Assembly: GCA_030039005.1 (NCBI GenBank)
Contig: JASHQT010000408.1
Coordinates: 1 to 9,361, forward strand
Length of the DNA: 9,361 nt
Direction: 5' to 3'
Origin: Bryobacteraceae bacterium
Lineage (GTDB): Bacteria; Acidobacteriota; Terriglobia; Bryobacterales; Bryobacteraceae
In this document: positions 1 through 6,444 of the stretch, one piece after another
Numbering within the stretch: the stretch's first letter is position 1
Layout: each line of letters starts with the position of its first letter
Notes under the pieces: generated by a model
The model's database searches: none
Seen by the model: the letters and a program-made list of their open reading frames with translations, nothing else
What the model was told of the DNA's origin: nothing
Position numbers and translations under genes: made by a program

Positions 1-94
1 CCAGTATGTTGGTGGCCACAAGAAATGCCAGGACATAGTTCATCCGGTGAATCGTCACCAAATACAAGTTCGTGGCAGAACCCATGCCGTTCAT
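1..94 (-). CDS. Possible N-terminus of an unrecognised membrane protein (runs off the window)
   Basis: Reading leftward from an ATG at 94 the frame stays open to the window edge for 31 codons. It begins MNGMGSATNLYLVTIHRMNY and then becomes hydrophobic (YVLAFLVATNIL, residues 20-31), as in a first transmembrane segment. The same frame is open further upstream to a TTG at 133, adding LTEPHKERRLASD, which also looks protein-like. A -10-like GATAAT (minus strand, 149-154) sits at a suitable distance. No clear Shine-Dalgarno sequence precedes either start. I do not recognise the family. It could equally be chance open frame, since only about 30-45 codons are visible. Confidence 0.3.
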   Translation of the reverse strand, partial: MNGMGSATNLYLVTIHRMNYVLAFLVATNIL

Positions 95-478
95 GTCCGA
101 TGCCAGGCGCCGTTCTTTGTGTGGCTCTGTCAAACGTCAAGGCCTGGCATTATCCCAAAGAATGCGTGCGCTCTTATTTCGAGCAATACATCGGCTAATT
201 GTAAATATCGATTAGATATGCCATGACCTAAGGGTTTGTCTGCACAGACCGTTGACGTTGTCACATTCGCCTAACATGCACTGAGTACTATGGCCTAAAG
301 GCATTGTGTCTGCCGGTCCCAAAAGGCAATTCTCAGCTAAAAACAAGCTATTGAGCCCAATCGGATGGCTTCATCAAATGGCGGAGCTAGCTTTAGGCGA
401 TTCGTACTATATCACCGTCTACTTGTTAATCCGATTCTTTTCGCAAGAACGAGTTTGTACAAAAACTATTTACGGCGT
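95..478. other. AT-rich non-coding region with weak promoter-like elements
   Basis: This stretch is visibly more AT-rich than the genes around it, especially 150-235 and 330-475. On the minus strand GATAAT at 149-154 resembles a -10 box for the leftward frame, but no good -35 accompanies it. On the plus strand TTGACG (252-257) is followed 14 nt later by TAACAT (272-277), a poorly spaced candidate for the kinase at 489. A small inverted repeat GTCTG-CA-CAGAC lies at 238-249. A GTG at 306 opens a frame fused to the kinase, but its 61 extra residues lie in this AT-rich sequence and the GTG has no ribosome binding site, so I treat it as leader. Confidence 0.3.
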
Positions 479-483
479 GGAGG
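479..483 (+). promoter_or_regulatory. Shine-Dalgarno GGAGG that fixes the start of the PAS hybrid kinase
   Basis: GGAGG ends 5 nt before the ATG at 489. It decides between this ATG and the in-frame GTG at 306, which has no such motif. Confidence 0.8.
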
Positions 484-488
484 CACGA

Positions 489-2447
489 ATGTCGACGTCT
501 TCTCGATCGATTAGCGACAGTCAGCCGGACGGCTGGACGGAGGTATTCGAGTTTGCTCCTGAGATGCTGGCGATCCTTTCATTCGACGGGCAGTTCCTCC
601 ACGTGAACGCGGCGTCCGAGCAAACCATCGGGCATGCGAGGGGGGAGCTGGAGGGCACGTCCTTTCTGAAACTGATTCATCCGGACGATCTGCATTCGGC
701 CGCGGAGAAGTTTTTGGCGGCCAGCGAACATGACCGGCGAGTTTCCTTCCGCGCGCGCTGTTCGGGCAGCGACGACCGTGAGCGCTGGATTCAGTGGAGC
801 TTCCGGCGTGCACCCAACGAGCGAAAGATTCTGGCGGTGGTGCGAGACGTTAGCGATCATTGCACGGCGGAGAAGGAGCTGGCGCGTGCCAACGAGATAC
901 TCTCTACAGTGCTCCTCTCGGCGCCACTTCCTATTTGGGCCAGCGATCCAGAGGGCCGCATCCAGTTCTGGAATGAAGCGGCGCAGCGCGTACTGGGCTG
1001 GTCGTCGGACGAGCTCCTCAATGGGGAGCCGCCCGATCTGCTGCCGAACTGTGGCGGCCCGCGTAGTGGACCGCGTCTGGCGGGCGAGAGAATGACTTGG
1101 CGGCGTAAGGACGGGTCGGCCAGGGAGCTCCGCTTCTGGACCGCGCCGCTGCACGAAAACGGCGTCCAGTGCGGCACCCTGGGTATCATCGTGGACGTGA
1201 CCGAATATGACGGCGAGCTTTACGAGGCGCTGCAGCGGGCGTATGACGACCTGCGCGACACGCGGGACGCCGTTATGCAGCACGAACGGTTGCGGGTGTT
1301 GGGACAGATGGCGAGCGGCATCGCCCACGATATTAACAACGCCCTCTCTCCCGTGAAACTATATCTCCAACTACTCTTGGAGGATGAGCCGCAGCTTTCC
1401 GAAGACAGCCGCGCCAAGTTGAAGACGATTCGCGGGGCCGTCGACGACGTAACCGAAACCGTAGCGCGAATCCGCGAGTCTTACCGCTTGCGGGAGCCGC
1501 AATTGACGCTCGCGCCGCTGAGCCTGAACGAAGTAGTGGAGCAGGTCCTCGAGCTCACGCGTCCCCGCTGGCGCGATATTCCGCAGCAGAAGGGGGTCGC
1601 CATCGAGATTCGGACGGAGTTGGACCAAGGCATTCCGTTAATCCTGGGAATCGGGAATGAAATCCGCGAAGCCCTCACGAATCTGATCTTCAATGCCGTG
1701 GACGCGATGCCCACCGGCGGCATCTTGACATTGCGCACCGGCATTACCAAGGACGAAAGCGCGGGAGCGAAGATCCGGAACGTCTATGCCGAGGTGACCG
1801 ATAGCGGTTCGGGAATGGACGAAGAAACTCGCCGGCGATGTCTGGAGCCATTCTTCACGACCAAAGGCGAGCGCGGAACCGGCCTGGGCCTCGCCATGGT
1901 CTACGGCGTCGCGCAACGCAACAACGCCGCGATCGACATCGAGAGCGCCGTGGGCAAAGGAACCAGCGTGCGGCTACGCTTCGGCTTGGCTGGCGGTGCG
2001 GCAACCACACCTGATCGTCGTGTCCTGAGAACGGCGCCTCCGCCACCCATGCGCATTTTGGTGATCGACGACGATTCGTTGGTCGCCGAGGCGCTCCGTG
2101 ACACACTGGAGAAAGACGGCCATCGGGTAAACACTTCGGGAGGCGGAGAAGCCGGCCTCGAACTGTTTCACGATGCACGGTCGCGCGGGGAAACCTTCGA
2201 CCTGGTATTTACCGATCTGGGGATGCCGCATGTGGATGGATGCCGCGTCGCTAGCGCCGTGAAAGCTGAGTCCCCGTCTACGCCGGTAGTACTTTTGACG
2301 GGTTGGGGACGCCGCATGATGGCTGACGGCGATATACCGCCGAATGTGGATTGCATCCTGAGCAAGCCGCCCGATGTAGCCGATGTCCGCGATATTGTCG
2401 CCAGTTTCGCCTCCGTCACAAGCCCGGCGGATAGCATGTTAGAGTAA
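489..2447 (+). CDS. Cytosolic PAS-PAS hybrid histidine kinase with C-terminal receiver
   Basis: This 652-residue protein is a complete hybrid sensor kinase. Residues about 18-125 and 133-240 form two PAS domains, the sensing part. A HisKA dimerisation domain follows with the H-box [11 protein letters not shown] (phospho-accepting His280). The HATPase has N-box Asn398 and Asn402, G1 motif DSGSGM (Asp438) and G2 motif GTGLGL (463-468). A receiver begins near 520 with Asp527/Asp528, phospho-acceptor Asp576, Thr604 and Lys626. All key residues are present, so it should autophosphorylate and pass the phosphoryl group to its own receiver. There is no transmembrane segment or signal peptide, so it should sense a cytosolic cue; no ligand can be named. 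The HDxNN H-box and PAS-kinase-REC order resemble CckA-type kinases, without proof of orthology. The start is the ATG with a good Shine-Dalgarno. It converges on the next kinase with a 64-nt gap. Confidence 0.92.
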   Translation: MSTSSRSISDSQPDGWTEVFEFAPEMLAILSFDGQFLHVNAASEQTIGHARGELEGTSFLKLIHPDDLHSAAEKFLAASEHDRRVSFRARCSGSDDRERWIQWSFRRAPNERKILAVVRDVSDHCTAEKELARANEILSTVLLSAPLPIWASDPEGRIQFWNEAAQRVLGWSSDELLNGEPPDLLPNCGGPRSGPRLAGERMTWRRKDGSARELRFWTAPLHENGVQCGTLGIIVDVTEYDGELYEALQRAYDDLRDTRDAVMQHERLRVLGQMASGIAHDINNALSPVKLYLQLLLEDEPQLSEDSRAKLKTIRGAVDDVTETVARIRESYRLREPQLTLAPLSLNEVVEQVLELTRPRWRDIPQQKGVAIEIRTELDQGIPLILGIGNEIREALTNLIFNAVDAMPTGGILTLRTGITKDESAGAKIRNVYAEVTDSGSGMDEETRRRCLEPFFTTKGERGTGLGLAMVYGVAQRNNAAIDIESAVGKGTSVRLRFGLAGGAATTPDRRVLRTAPPPPMRILVIDDDSLVAEALRDTLEKDGHRVNTSGGGEAGLELFHDARSRGETFDLVFTDLGMPHVDGCRVASAVKAESPSTPVVLLTGWGRRMMADGDIPPNVDCILSKPPDVADVRDIVASFASVTSPADSMLE

Positions 2448-2511
2448 TGCGCGTAAGCACAGCCTGACTTTTATTCCTGCCAAGGTATCTTGAAGACGAG
2501 CCTCCCGTTTT

Positions 2512-4971
2512 TCAGACGGCGTGGCTCGCGGTTTGAATGCTCGCGCGAAGGCAGCGGTCGAGGACCTGTTCGAGATCGCTTAGGCGGACCGGCTTGCTGA
2601 CATAGTCGTCCATTCCGGCCGACAGACAGCGTTCGCGGTCCTCCTGCCGGGCGCCGGCTGTCATCGCGACAATGACGGTCCGCTCCAACCCGCGCTCTTT
2701 CTCTCGCAGTCTGCGCGTCGCCTCGAAGCCATCCATCTCGGGCATGTGGCAATCCATGATGATCAGATCGTAAGCCACGCGGAAGCAGGCTTCTAGAACC
2801 TCCAGCCCATTAGCTGCCACGTCGGCCCGAAAGCCGAGCTGCCGCAACTGGCGAAGAGCCACTTTCTGGTTCACGACATTATCTTCGGCCAGCAACACAC
2901 GCAGCTTTCTCTCGCGCACAGCGGGCGCCGGTGGGCGCACGACAGTCGCCGGCGTTGCGGCGCCGTTCCTGTGGGCTTTGGCACGCGCGGAAACGAGGCA
3001 GCTCAGCAATTGCGCCTTACTAATCGGCTTGGTCAAGCAGTCCGCGAAAAGCCTCTCGCGCACCGTTTTGCAGATGCCCAGATCGCTGCGCGAAGTGAGC
3101 AGGATGAGATCCATCTCTTCGAAGCAGGCGATTTTACGTATCCGTTCGGCCAGCGCAAGGCCGTCCATATTGGGCATTTGCAAGTCCAAGAGACCGAAAG
3201 CAAACGGGCAGAAACCCTGATGTTCCGCCACGCGGGCGAGCGCTTCCTCGCCGCTCGACGCAGTTTCCGGGAGCATGCCCCATCCTTTGACGTATTGCTC
3301 CATGATCCGCCGGTTGGTTTGGTTGTCGTCCACGATGAGCACCGGCAGTCCGGAGAGATCGCCCGATTGGGGCGCCGCCCGCGCGCTATCGTCGCCTTTG
3401 TCGAACTCCGCGGTGAACCAGAACGTCGATCCCTTGCCGAACGTGCTAACGGCCCCGATCTCGCCGTTCATCCGCTCGACGAGCGACTTGCAAATCGCCA
3501 ATCCGAGGCCCGTCCCGCCATACTTCCGCGTCGTGGAGCTGTCGGCCTGCGTAAACGGAGCGAAGAGCTTTTTGAGTTTTGCCTCCGTGATTCCAATGCC
3601 GGTGTCGGTCACTTCGAAGAGCACTCGGACCCGCGAGCCGCTGGACGGTTTCAAGGAAGCGTGCACCTGGACTTCGCCGCGCTCGGAGAACTTGATCGAG
3701 TTGCCGATTAGATTGACCAGCACCTGGCGCAGGCGGCCCGCATCGCCCTGCAACGCCAACGGAACGTCATCATCCACCCACGAAATCAGCTCGATTCCCT
3801 TGGAACTCGCCAGTTCGGAAAGCAGGCGGACGGATTCATCGATTGTTTCGTCGAGTTGAAATGCCAAGCGCTCGAACTCCAATTTGCCCGCCTCGATCTT
3901 GGAGAAGTCCAGGATGTCGTTGATGACGGTCATGAGGGCTTCGGCGCTGCTTTGAATGGTCTGCGCGAATTCCCGTTGCTCGGCGCTCAGCTCGCTATCC
4001 AGCAGCAAAGCAGCCATTCCGATCACGCCGTTCATGGGCGTGCGAATCTCATGGCTCATGTTCGCCAGGAATTCGGACTTGGCGCGTGACGCCTCCATGG
4101 CCGCGTCGCGAGCTTTGGCTAACTCCTCCGAAAAGGTTGCCAACTCGTCGGCTCGGCGCTCGGCCCGCCGCCGGCGGAGCCAGGAAGACAGGAGGATCGT
4201 TCCGAAACTCAGCGCGATCAGCCCCAGCGCGGCCCTTCCATAAGGAAAGCCCGGGATGAACTGAAAGTCCGCGGCATCGCGAGGATAGAGGCGGATCGTG
4301 GATGGGCCGCCCGGTTGGTTGGCCCGGCTCGCCAGAACGCCAGTCAAGATCGCGCGTCCGCCCCCCACGCAACGGGCCCAGGCCTCCGGCCCCAAAGGAG
4401 ACTCGATGGGAGTCATGACCACGATGGTTCCGGACACATCGCGCAGACGAATCGTTGAGGAGGAGTGCGTGGGCAGGATGTCTCCGGCGATGCGCACCAG
4501 TTCGCCGGAATGCGAGCCGGAAAGCGCGTCCGCCACTGCGACCGGCGTCGGCGCAACCAGGGATCCGGAACCGACTTTCTCCACGTTTTCCAGCTGAATC
4601 TCGCGTGTGCCCTGACGAGACCGAGGTTTGCCGGTAATCCTGAGAATATCGCCCCGTTGAAAGACCCCGACCGGAAGGGCGCGGTGGTTACCGATCAGCG
4701 ACACGCCCCCGCTCGCGTCTTGAAAGAACGCCAAGGTTTCGTCGCCAATCGCAACCGGATTGGATGTCAAGGTTCCCACGATTTGAATCGGACCGGCCGC
4801 CAGTGCGTTTCCTTGGTCGAGAAACGATAAGGCATCTTTCACGGTCAATCCCGCCGGCTGCGCACATAGAAGACTGAAAAACGCAAGCGCCATCAGCACC
4901 GCGCGAATGGGCATCGACGGGGGAGCAGGTTGGAGAAAAGTTGGAAAGTATCGCGTCATCGCTCGGTTCAT
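2512..4971 (-). CDS. Membrane hybrid histidine kinase with two OB-fold-like sensor modules and two receivers
   Basis: The 819-residue protein opens with a hydrophobic segment ending LLCA (about 23-36), a likely signal peptide or first membrane anchor. Residues about 60-135 and 155-237 are two similar beta-rich modules of OB-fold style (hydrophobic-G-x-L near the start, an FQDASGGV or LRDVSGTI centre, and a GDILRITGK or GRAILTGVL end), predicted outside the membrane. A transmembrane helix (about 243-264) and a basic, coiled-coil-like linker follow. HisKA has [10 protein letters not shown] (His307); HATPase has Asn420/Asn424, DTGIGI (Asp456) and GTGLGL (486-491). Receiver 1 has Asp548/Asp549, Asp596 and Lys648; receiver 2 has Glu696/Asp697, Asp740, Thr771 and Lys793. 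No Hpt domain is present, so a separate phosphotransfer protein would be needed for a BarA-like relay. ATGs at 4971, 4959 and 4914 are all possible and none has a clear Shine-Dalgarno; 4914 gives the most typical signal peptide. Confidence 0.9.
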   Translation of the reverse strand: MNRAMTRYFPTFLQPAPPSMPIRAVLMALAFFSLLCAQPAGLTVKDALSFLDQGNALAAGPIQIVGTLTSNPVAIGDETLAFFQDASGGVSLIGNHRALPVGVFQRGDILRITGKPRSRQGTREIQLENVEKVGSGSLVAPTPVAVADALSGSHSGELVRIAGDILPTHSSSTIRLRDVSGTIVVMTPIESPLGPEAWARCVGGGRAILTGVLASRANQPGGPSTIRLYPRDAADFQFIPGFPYGRAALGLIALSFGTILLSSWLRRRRAERRADELATFSEELAKARDAAMEASRAKSEFLANMSHEIRTPMNGVIGMAALLLDSELSAEQREFAQTIQSSAEALMTVINDILDFSKIEAGKLEFERLAFQLDETIDESVRLLSELASSKGIELISWVDDDVPLALQGDAGRLRQVLVNLIGNSIKFSERGEVQVHASLKPSSGSRVRVLFEVTDTGIGITEAKLKKLFAPFTQADSSTTRKYGGTGLGLAICKSLVERMNGEIGAVSTFGKGSTFWFTAEFDKGDDSARAAPQSGDLSGLPVLIVDDNQTNRRIMEQYVKGWGMLPETASSGEEALARVAEHQGFCPFAFGLLDLQMPNMDGLALAERIRKIACFEEMDLILLTSRSDLGICKTVRERLFADCLTKPISKAQLLSCLVSARAKAHRNGAATPATVVRPPAPAVRERKLRVLLAEDNVVNQKVALRQLRQLGFRADVAANGLEVLEACFRVAYDLIIMDCHMPEMDGFEATRRLREKERGLERTVIVAMTAGARQEDRERCLSAGMDDYVSKPVRLSDLEQVLDRCLRASIQTASHAV

Positions 4972-4997
4972 TTCGCTCGGCTCATTTCGCTCGGCTC
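4961..4997. repeat. 14-bp tandem repeat, about 2.6 copies, across the kinase start
   Basis: Plus-strand units are GCTCGGTTCATTTC (4961-4974), GCTCGGCTCATTTC (4975-4988, one mismatch) and the partial GCTCGGCTC (4989-4997). On the coding strand of the leftward kinase each full unit carries an AAATGA, so the repeat itself creates the ATG at 4971 and another at 4985. It lies next to a set of hairpins and may have arisen by slippage. Confidence 0.8.
4968..4985 (-). other. Possible 5-codon upstream ORF overlapping the kinase start
   Basis: From the ATG at 4985 the minus strand reads M-S-R-A-K-stop. Its TGA (4970-4968) overlaps the kinase ATG at 4971 as ATGA, the usual signature of translational coupling. 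It has no clear Shine-Dalgarno and is produced by the tandem repeat, so it may be incidental. If translation starts at 4914 instead it would have no role. Confidence 0.2.
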
Positions 4998-5012
4998 GCT
5001 CGCTATCGGGGA

Positions 5013-5041
5013 GCGGCGGAGCGCCGCACAGGCTCCGCCGC
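5013..5041. terminator. Strong 10-bp GC hairpin between the PilZ and kinase genes
   Basis: GCGGCGGAGC (5013-5022) pairs perfectly with GCTCCGCCGC (5032-5041) around a 9-nt loop. It is 55 nt beyond the PilZ stop and 41 nt before the kinase ATG at 4971. There is no T-run on either strand, so a classical intrinsic terminator is not supported. It could be a processing or attenuation structure, an mRNA 3' end stabiliser, or a dispersed palindromic repeat. The hairpin is certain; its role is not. Confidence 0.45.
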
Positions 5042-5042
5042 G

Positions 5043-5087
5043 GGCTCTCGGATCACCTGAAGAGCCATCGGGTCATTGCGCTACCCG
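5043..5087. other. Two further hairpins adjoining the strong stem
   Basis: GGCTCT (5043-5048) pairs with AGAGCC (5061-5066) around 12 nt, and CGGGT (5069-5073) pairs with ACCCG (5083-5087) around 9 nt. With the 10-bp stem at 5013-5041 they make three consecutive hairpins filling most of the 125-nt gap between the PilZ stop and the kinase start. On the leftward transcript this could be a structured leader. No known riboswitch consensus was recognised. Confidence 0.4.
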
Positions 5088-5096
5088 CCCCGAACC

Positions 5097-5756
5097 TTAG
5101 TGAAGTTGCGTCTCGCAAATATCGTTCGCGCCGCGAGATGGGGCGGCTGTCGAAAGTTTCTTCTCCAACGTCAGCAACACCAGGTCCAGACATCTGTTGC
5201 AGGATGCCAGGTGCCGGTCAATCAGAGCGGACTTGGTGTCTGACAATTGCCCTCGAAAGAAACCGTCGGCGTCTTCGGGACTAACGTGTGTGCCGGCCGC
5301 GGGAGACAGGGTGCGCTTCCACACGGACTTGGAGCGCACACCGCGGCGCGCGTTCATTCTGCTTTCGGCCTCGGGAGCGATCGTCTTAGGGTAGAGGACG
5401 TCTCCGATCAGGACTCCCACGTGGTAACTGTCGTCTGCGCGACGGCAGTAGCGCACTTCGCCGAAGTAGATAGCGCGGTTTTGCAGCACGGCTTCCAGGC
5501 GGTCACCCGCTTTCAGGGGCATGTTGAGTTCGATTCGCAATCCGTTCCTGGAGACATCCCTCAGGATGCCCGGCAGGCGGAGTCCCTGCATGTCCAGGAC
5601 ATAAACTTCGATCGGCTCACTGGTGGGGTGCCGGGGTTCCCTCCGTTTCTCGGAGAAGACGCTTTCCCGGGGGGCCCCATGGGTTGGCAGCGGCACAGGC
5701 GAATGTGCTGCTTGGGTTAGGTCCGGAGGTAAACTACAAATCGTGGTAAAAGCCAT
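5097..5756 (-). CDS. PilZ-domain protein with C-terminal HCC zinc-finger-like motif
   Basis: This 219-residue protein has a PilZ domain at about 36-120. The c-di-GMP-binding signature is intact: RREPR (Arg38-x3-Arg42) and DVSRNG (Asp67-x-Ser69-x2-Gly72). It should therefore bind c-di-GMP, the usual PilZ ligand. After a basic linker (about 130-150) comes a second unit at about 158-200 (EDADGFFRGQLSD, then RHLASCNRC). Its His182-x3-Cys186-x2-Cys189 spacing is that of the zinc-binding anti-sigma (zf-HC2-type) motif, including the preceding short helix pattern. No transmembrane helix is visible. The first 35 residues are proline-rich and look disordered. The ATG is preceded by AAGGAG at 5 nt. Upstream lies a sigma-54-type promoter; downstream, 125 nt away in the same direction, is the membrane kinase, so the two may share a transcript. 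The zinc-finger call rests on three residues plus context. Confidence 0.85.
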   Translation of the reverse strand: MAFTTICSLPPDLTQAAHSPVPLPTHGAPRESVFSEKRREPRHPTSEPIEVYVLDMQGLRLPGILRDVSRNGLRIELNMPLKAGDRLEAVLQNRAIYFGEVRYCRRADDSYHVGVLIGDVLYPKTIAPEAESRMNARRGVRSKSVWKRTLSPAAGTHVSPEDADGFFRGQLSDTKSALIDRHLASCNRCLDLVLLTLEKKLSTAAPSRGANDICETQLH

Positions 5757-5761
5757 CGCTG

Positions 5762-5767
5762 CTCCTT
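5762..5767 (-). promoter_or_regulatory. Shine-Dalgarno AAGGAG of the PilZ gene
   Basis: The minus strand reads AAGGAG followed by 5 nt and then ATG (5756), which confirms the start. Confidence 0.8.
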
Positions 5768-5833
5768 ACTGGGCCACGCTTTTCCCGCGCTTCGGGCGGA
5801 CAATTGAATCTGGCCTCGAGCGTAACAGAAGTA

Positions 5834-5849
5834 TGCAAACGAGCAGCCA
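5834..5849 (-). promoter_or_regulatory. Sigma-54 (-24/-12) promoter for the PilZ gene
   Basis: The minus strand reads TGGCTGCTCGTTTGCA. Against the consensus TGGCAC-N5-TTGCW it keeps TGGC at -24, TTGCA at -12 and the exact GG-to-GC spacing. Transcription would begin near 5823, leaving about 65 nt to the ATG with its Shine-Dalgarno. Sigma-54 promoters need an activator of the NtrC type, and such a gene lies just across this intergenic region. Confidence 0.7.
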
Positions 5850-5854
5850 GGAAT

Positions 5855-5867
5855 TAGGCTATTGATT
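5855..5867 (-). promoter_or_regulatory. IHF-like bending site between enhancer and sigma-54 promoter
   Basis: The minus strand reads AATCAATAGCCTA, matching the IHF consensus WATCAANNNNTTR at all but one defined position. It lies between the palindrome and the -24 element, where IHF sites are typically found at sigma-54 promoters. Short AT-rich matches arise by chance, and the consensus is from enteric bacteria. Confidence 0.35.
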
Positions 5868-5903
5868 TTGCGGGTCTAGCACGAAAGGATCTCCCGAGAA
5901 GGC

Positions 5904-5918
5904 GTCTCAATTTGAGAC
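5904..5918. promoter_or_regulatory. Perfect 15-bp palindrome, candidate enhancer/operator
   Basis: GTCTCAA-T-TTGAGAC has two perfect 7-bp arms around one base. Its centre is about 88 bp upstream of the predicted sigma-54 start of the PilZ gene, within the usual range for a sigma-54 activator site. A dimeric Fis-type HTH, as in the NtrC-family protein at 6428-7828, would suit a symmetric site. I infer that this activator binds here. A single copy is visible in the window. Confidence 0.6.
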
Positions 5919-5938
5919 TCGTGCCTCAAACCTATACA
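5912..5938 (+). promoter_or_regulatory. Weak sigma-70-like promoter overlapping the palindrome
   Basis: TTGAGA (5912-5917) and TATACA (5933-5938) are spaced 15 bp, a little short, and face the DHp/NtrC operon. The -35 lies inside the right arm of the palindrome, so a protein bound there could block this promoter while serving the divergent sigma-54 promoter. The match is modest. Confidence 0.3.
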
Positions 5939-6063
5939 GTCCCGCGCCTCGCGGCCTGGTTGGCAACTCTCGATTCATCAATGGATTAACGGTCCGAGAG
6001 CACGGCTTGTGGAGTAGACGCTGAAGAGCGCCGATATATCCCGGGTAGGCCACAGAAAATGGA

Positions 6064-6444
6064 ATGATGGCGCAAATCTTAGCCGTGAGTTTCGCTTTAT
6101 TGGCTGCCGTGGCTTGTGGAATTGCCTTACGTCTGCGGCGGACCAGCCACGCCGTGACACGCCAGGCGGCAGAACTGGCGCAGGCACTCGCAGCGCGCGA
6201 TATCGAGCAGAAACAGCGCATCTCGCGCCTGGAACACGATCTCAAATCTCCGCTGGGCGCCATCCTCGGTTTCGCTACGCTCCTGCGGGAACTTGTCCAG
6301 GAGGATCTGAAGGCGGCGCCGCCATCGGCCCTCAAGAGCATCAACGCGATCGATCAAGCTGCCAGGAAAATGTTGCAGATCATCGAAGCTGCTGGTGACT
6401 CACACCTGGACCGAAAGGAGGCTGTCCTTGAACGAAACCGCTAA
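6064..6444 (+). CDS. Membrane-anchored DHp-only protein (kinase dimerisation domain without ATPase)
   Basis: The 126-residue protein has an N-terminal hydrophobic helix (about 4-23) with basic residues after it (RLRR), a short coiled-coil-like stretch (30-52) and a HisKA domain with the H-box EHDLKSPLGAILGF (His58, with Asp59, Lys61 and Pro63). A second helix (about 88-110) completes a DHp hairpin. The protein then stops; there is no N, G1 or G2 box, so it cannot bind ATP as a kinase. It may be a phosphotransferase in the manner of Spo0B or ChpT, taking phosphoryl groups from other proteins, or a phosphatase for its partner, or the stub of a kinase that lost its catalytic domain. Its last 17 nt overlap the NtrC-type gene, whose Shine-Dalgarno lies within this frame, so the pair is translationally coupled. 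ATG 6064 or 6067 could be used; neither has a strong Shine-Dalgarno. Confidence 0.75.
   Translation: MMAQILAVSFALLAAVACGIALRLRRTSHAVTRQAAELAQALAARDIEQKQRISRLEHDLKSPLGAILGFATLLRELVQEDLKAAPPSALKSINAIDQAARKMLQIIEAAGDSHLDRKEAVLERNR
6415..6421 (+). promoter_or_regulatory. Shine-Dalgarno AAGGAGG for a TTG start
   Basis: AAGGAGG is followed by 6 nt and TTG at 6428. The upstream in-frame GTG at 6395 has no such motif, so the protein most likely begins at TTG with the sequence MNETAKSGQ. Confidence 0.75.

Noticed and set aside
306..488. GTG start at 306 extending the PAS kinase by 61 residues
   Set aside because: The added part is AT-rich, unlike the gene, has no ribosome binding site at its start and no domain. 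The ATG at 489 has GGAGG at 5 nt and opens directly into the PAS domain.
579..1328. 249-codon minus-strand frame opposite the PAS kinase
   Set aside because: Shadow of a gene with clear PAS and H-box motifs; its translation shows no family signature.
2448..2511. Bidirectional terminator between the two convergent kinases
   Set aside because: Only a 4-bp stem (CAAG-GTAT-CTTG, 2481-2492) and a T-run without a GC stem were found, which is too weak to call.
2971..3711. 246-codon frame on the plus strand opposite the membrane kinase
   Set aside because: It is antisense to the HATPase and receiver coding sequence, whose motifs are intact. High-GC codon bias makes such long shadow frames common.
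5961..5976. Rightward sigma-54 promoter for the DHp/NtrC operon
   Set aside because: TGGCA fits the -24 element, but the expected GC at -12 is absent (GATT instead).
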